NCBI RefSeq assembly: GCF_000519085.1
Contig: NZ_KI912577.1
Coordinates: 3,900,035-3,964,034 of the forward strand
DNA: 64,000 nt
From: Methylobacterium sp. 10
GTDB taxonomy: Bacteria > Pseudomonadota > Alphaproteobacteria > Rhizobiales > Beijerinckiaceae
Direction: 5' to 3'
Shown: one piece after another, positions 61,257 to 64,000 of the stretch
Layout of the letters: each line of letters starts with the position of its first letter
Numbering within the stretch: position 1 is the first letter of the stretch
Notes under the pieces: model-generated
The model's input: the letters and a program-made list of their open reading frames with translations, nothing else
Database searches by the model: none
What the model was told of the DNA's origin: nothing
Position numbers and translations under genes: made by a program

Positions 61257-62167
61257 CCCAATGCCGCCAGGAGCCGGGGGGGCCTTGCGGCACGTACGGC
61301 GTTGAGGAAGCCCCGGGCCACGGCGGCCGCGACGTCGACCTCGGTGACCTGCTGCAGGCCCGACCAGGCCGGCATGGAATTGACTTCGAGGACGAGGTAG
61401 CCGCCCTCCCCGTCCTCCACGAGGTCGATGCCGGTATAATCGACGCCGATGGCGGCGGCGGCCCGCTCGGCGAGCTCGGCGGCCTGCGCCGGCATCGCCC
61501 AGGGCAAGGGCCGGCCTCCGCGATGGACGTTGGTGATCCAGCCGTCGCCCTCGCGGATCATGGCGGCGACGGCCCGGCCCTCGCAGACGAAGACCCGGTA
61601 ATCGCGCCATAGGCCGTCGTTCCGGGCGATGTAGCGCTGGAGATAGTAGACCCGCGACACGGCGTCCTCGTCGGGCAGGTCTTCCGGCCGCGTGATGAGC
61701 TGCAGGCCCTCGCCCTGCGAGCCGAAGAGCGGCTTGAGCACCAGCGGCCGGCCCGGTCCCGCCTCGCGGGCGACGCAGGCGGCGGCGGCCTCGCGGCTGG
61801 AGAAGACGAAGGTGTCGGGGGTGGGGAGGCCGGCCCTGGCGACGAGGAGGCTCGTCATCGCCTTGTCCACCGAGCGCTCGATGGCGCCGGGGGAGTTCCA
61901 CACCGTGACCCCGGAGGCGACGAGGGCGTGGAGCACGCCGAGCCGCATGGTGGTGGCTTCGAACGTGCCTCCGGCGATGGTGCGCAGGAGGACGCCGTCG
62001 GGCAGCCCGCTCTCGAAGCCCGGCACCCGCAGCGGTTCGCCCGCGCCGGTGACCACCGCCACGTCGGCGAGGGAGAACAGCACCGGCTCGGCGCCGAGAT
62101 GTTCCAGGGCGGCCTTCAGGCGTGCCTTGTGCCAGTTGCCGTTATCGGCCGCGAGCCCGATGCGCAT
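61253..62167 (-). CDS. RimK-like ATP-grasp ligase of the H4MPT cluster
   Basis: 304 residues from the ATG at 62167. ATP-grasp motifs: PLVLKPLFGSQGEGLQL, VYYLQRYIARNDGLWRDYRV, and DYTGIDLVEDGEGGYLVLEVNSMPAW split around the metal-binding ExN. Corresponds to orf5 of the M. extorquens cluster. RimK-type enzymes add glutamate; a role in the glutamyl side chain of methylofuran or H4MPT is plausible but unproven. A REP-rich gap separates it from mch. Confidence 0.85.
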   Translation of the reverse strand: MRIGLAADNGNWHKARLKAALEHLGAEPVLFSLADVAVVTGAGEPLRVPGFESGLPDGVLLRTIAGGTFEATTMRLGVLHALVASGVTVWNSPGAIERSVDKAMTSLLVARAGLPTPDTFVFSSREAAAACVAREAGPGRPLVLKPLFGSQGEGLQLITRPEDLPDEDAVSRVYYLQRYIARNDGLWRDYRVFVCEGRAVAAMIREGDGWITNVHRGGRPLPWAMPAQAAELAERAAAAIGVDYTGIDLVEDGEGGYLVLEVNSMPAWSGLQQVTEVDVAAAVARGFLNAVRAARPPRLLAALG

Positions 62168-62289
62168 GGATGTGGTCTCACACGGTGATCCGGTCCCGGC
62201 CCGGCCGGGATGACAGGCGTTCCCCTCGCCCCGCTTGCGGGGAGAGGGCCGTGACGACCATGTCGTCGGCACGGCGAGGCGGCAGCCGA

Positions 62290-62415
62290 GGGTGAGGGGG
62301 CGTTCCCGGAGGAGTCTCGTTCGGAGAGCCCCCTCACCCCCGTTCCGGCTTCGCCTCCACTCATCGCAGGCACGACAAGGTGCCCGCGATCCTCTCCCCG
62401 CCCGGCGGGGAGAGG
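62290..62415. repeat. REP-like hairpins between mch and the RimK-like gene
   Basis: Two perfect hairpins: GGGTGAGGGGGC (62290-62301) with GCCCCCTCACCC (62328-62339), and CCTCTCCCCGC (62391-62401) with GCGGGGAGAGG (62405-62415). A related CCCCTCGCCCCGC/GCGGGGAGAGGG element occurs at about 62223-62248. This CTCTCCCCGC-type palindrome resembles dispersed intergenic repeats of alphaproteobacteria. Confidence 0.75.
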
Positions 62416-62443
62416 GGCTGGCGCTCCGTCTTCTCCGGTCAGC

Positions 62444-63430
62444 TCAGCTGAAGGAGGCGTCCACAAGTTCCGGCATCAGCCGGCCACCGCGGAAACTCTT
62501 GCCGGTGGTCACCGAGGTGACGATGACCTCGGCCGGGCTGAAGAGCGCGCCGTCGATCTTGTAGAAATCGCCGTTCACCCGCCCGAAGATGTCGGCGAAG
62601 GGGGCGCCGTGGTCGGCGGAGGTGGTGGAGGGCAACTGCTCGGCCAGCTGCTTGGCATCCGCCTCGTCGGCCTCGACGAAGAGCTGCACCCGGCCGCCGT
62701 AGATGATGGCGTCGTTGGTGCGGCCCATGGCCTGGATGAAGTCGGGATGCTGCGGCGAGAGCGGTGCCGAGCCGATGCCGTCCACGATCTTGTGCAGGTC
62801 GAAGCCCACGGTGTGGGCCTTGTGCAGGGCGACTTCGAGGACGCGGGCGACGACCTGTGTCGAGCCGGCCAGCGACTGGGTCGGTGCGTAGATGAAGGTC
62901 AGCGCGTCCGCCGACAGGCCGCAGGCCTCGGCGACCTTGGCGATGACGGAGGCGGGCGGTCCGCCGGCGGCTTCGAGCACCAGGGCGGTCTGGCTGGCGG
63001 AATCGCGGTAGCCGAGTTCGGTGTAGAGGTCTTCCACCACCGAGACGGCACGGCCGGGGCCGGAACCGAGGGCGAAGAAGCCGGAATCACCGGTTTCGTC
63101 GGCCAGCGACCAGCCGGCATACTGGCTGCCGAGGCAGGCGAGCACCGGGTCGGCGGAATGCACCACCACGGAATAAGGCCAAGCCGCGATCGGCCCGGTG
63201 GGGACGATCGACACGGTGCCGAGGCCTCCGAGGCAGATCTCGGCGATGCGCCGGCCGGCCTCGATGGAGCCGCGCACGGTGGCGCCGGCATCGACCATGC
63301 GTGCGCCGTTCTCCGTGGTGACGGCAAGGCGCAGGGCCTCGGCATCGGCCACCAGCTTCTCCACGAGGGGATTGGCGAGGGCGTTCAGGCTCGGCGTGGT
63401 CCGGAGCGTGGCGGGGGGATGGGTGGTCAT
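62444..63430 (-). CDS. mch: Methenyltetrahydromethanopterin cyclohydrolase
   Basis: 328 residues from the ATG at 63430, overlapping the ATP-grasp stop (ATGA). [34 protein letters not shown] and [20 protein letters not shown] are family stretches, and the C-terminal [20 protein letters not shown] closes the domain. Mch hydrolyses methenyl-H4MPT to formyl-H4MPT in formaldehyde oxidation. It is in one operon with the neighbouring ligases. Confidence 0.97.
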   Translation of the reverse strand: MTTHPPATLRTTPSLNALANPLVEKLVADAEALRLAVTTENGARMVDAGATVRGSIEAGRRIAEICLGGLGTVSIVPTGPIAAWPYSVVVHSADPVLACLGSQYAGWSLADETGDSGFFALGSGPGRAVSVVEDLYTELGYRDSASQTALVLEAAGGPPASVIAKVAEACGLSADALTFIYAPTQSLAGSTQVVARVLEVALHKAHTVGFDLHKIVDGIGSAPLSPQHPDFIQAMGRTNDAIIYGGRVQLFVEADEADAKQLAEQLPSTTSADHGAPFADIFGRVNGDFYKIDGALFSPAEVIVTSVTTGKSFRGGRLMPELVDASFS

Positions 63431-64000
63431 CGGGCTTCCTCCGTCGTGGCGAGCAGGGTCCGCAGAGTGGCGGCCCGGACGCGCAATAGGTCTCGGGTGG
63501 CGGCCGAGTCCGGGCCTGCGGCGAACACGGTGCAGAGGGGAGCATCGCGTGGCACGCAGGTGCCGGATTGTGGGCGGTCGCGAACGAAATCCGGCCAGTC
63601 CAGGGGCGGCATCGGCGCGTAGCCGGCTGCCGCGTAACAGATTTCCGTGGCCGCCGCATCCACCGGTGCGGGTTCGATTCGCGGCAAAACGCCGAGGCTC
63701 GCGTCGATATGCGCGGCCAGGAGCGGCGTGTCGCGGCGGTCGAGGACGTCGAGGGTGGCTCCCGGGCGCGGGTTGATCTCGGTGAGCCACCACTCCTGCT
63801 CCGACACGAGGAGGTCGGCGCTGGCGAGCCCGACGAGCCCGGTCTCCGCGACGAGTCCGGCGATGGCTGTCGTCACTTGGGAGAGGGTCGCGGCCGACAG
63901 GACCGGCGCCTCGTGGGCGGCGCGTTCCAGCGCCCCGGCATAGCGGAAGGGGCGTAAGGGAGACGGCGCGCTCCATTGCTCGGTCACTCCGAGGATCGCC
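63427..64000 (-). CDS. ATP-grasp protein of the H4MPT/methylofuran cluster (5' part outside window)
   Basis: The visible ~190 codons form the C-terminal half of an ATP-grasp enzyme: [12 protein letters not shown], then [20 protein letters not shown] with the metal-binding E-x-N. The frame is open to the window edge without a start supported by a ribosome site (a GTG at 63987 is internal). Similar ATP-grasp genes lie in front of mch in methylotrophs. The archaeal tyramine-glutamate ligase MfnD has the same fold, so a glutamyl-ligase step is possible. Confidence 0.8.
   Translation of the reverse strand, partial: AILGVTEQWSAPSPLRPFRYAGALERAAHEAPVLSAATLSQVTTAIAGLVAETGLVGLASADLLVSEQEWWLTEINPRPGATLDVLDRRDTPLLAAHIDASLGVLPRIEPAPVDAAATEICYAAAGYAPMPPLDWPDFVRDRPQSGTCVPRDAPLCTVFAAGPDSAATRDLLRVRAATLRTLLATTEEAR

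Noticed and set aside
63660..63690. GGTTCGATTC, like the T arm of a tRNA
   Set aside because: It lies inside the conserved ATP-grasp coding frame, and no acceptor or anticodon stem can be formed around it.

Overview
The window is a high-GC chromosomal segment from an alphaproteobacterium, almost certainly a Methylobacterium/Methylorubrum-type methylotroph. The evidence is the tetrahydromethanopterin (H4MPT) C1 cluster at the right end (fae, mch and their usual unknown-function partners) and the Rhizobiales-like order of housekeeping genes. No rRNA, tRNA, CRISPR array, insertion sequence or integrase was found.

Layout. 1-5.3 kb: a minus-strand export module (yajC, secD, secF) runs directly into two small genes that look like bacterial forms of the mitochondrial complex I assembly factors NDUFAF3 and NDUFAF6; a DUF815 ATPase diverges from yajC. 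5.6-18.6 kb: a long minus-strand block, read from dgt downward: dgt, SGNH hydrolase, argS, SPOR protein, nagZ, tatA, tatB, tatC, serS, surE, pcm and an NlpD-like M23 lipoprotein. 18.7-25.9 kb: erpA, a secreted protein of unknown function, rnd, a 141-aa protein, aspS, a family 2 glycosyltransferase and a small coupled gene. 26.0-27.9 kb: a small accessory island with an AT-rich promoter and two translationally coupled unknown genes that look like a toxin and its immunity partner. 28-35 kb: DUF3297, a hexapeptide acyltransferase, malic enzyme, a membrane protein, a Tat-exported formamidase/acetamidase and a DUF1648 protein. 34.4-42.5 kb: ppx, ppk, hdaA and an AI-2E transporter on minus, diverging from purM-purN.

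42.5-51.3 kb: small envelope proteins, ndk, a DUF2147 protein, a glutathione transferase, a four-gene aromatic-acid-efflux-like operon (DUF4345, FUSC, DUF1656, HlyD) and a soluble chemoreceptor-like protein fused to a solute-binding domain. 51.7-57.5 kb: a GrpB-family gene, the GatCAB amidotransferase genes with a small membrane protein between gatA and gatB, a SUKH-domain gene and ruvX. 57.5-64 kb: the H4MPT/methylofuran cluster. It has a 66-aa protein, an MfnF-like protein, a divergent HisA-like protein, fae with its own terminator, and a minus-strand operon of ATP-grasp, mch, RimK-like ATP-grasp and CitG-like genes.

The C1 genes belong to formaldehyde oxidation: Fae condenses formaldehyde with H4MPT, Mch hydrolyses the methenyl form, and the ATP-grasp, CitG-like, MfnF-like and HisA-like proteins probably help make the cofactors H4MPT and methylofuran. 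The most novel-looking parts are the toxin/immunity-like pair, the inverted chemoreceptor fusion, the uncharacterised small gene attached to the C1 cluster, and several REP-like inverted repeats lying inside operons.
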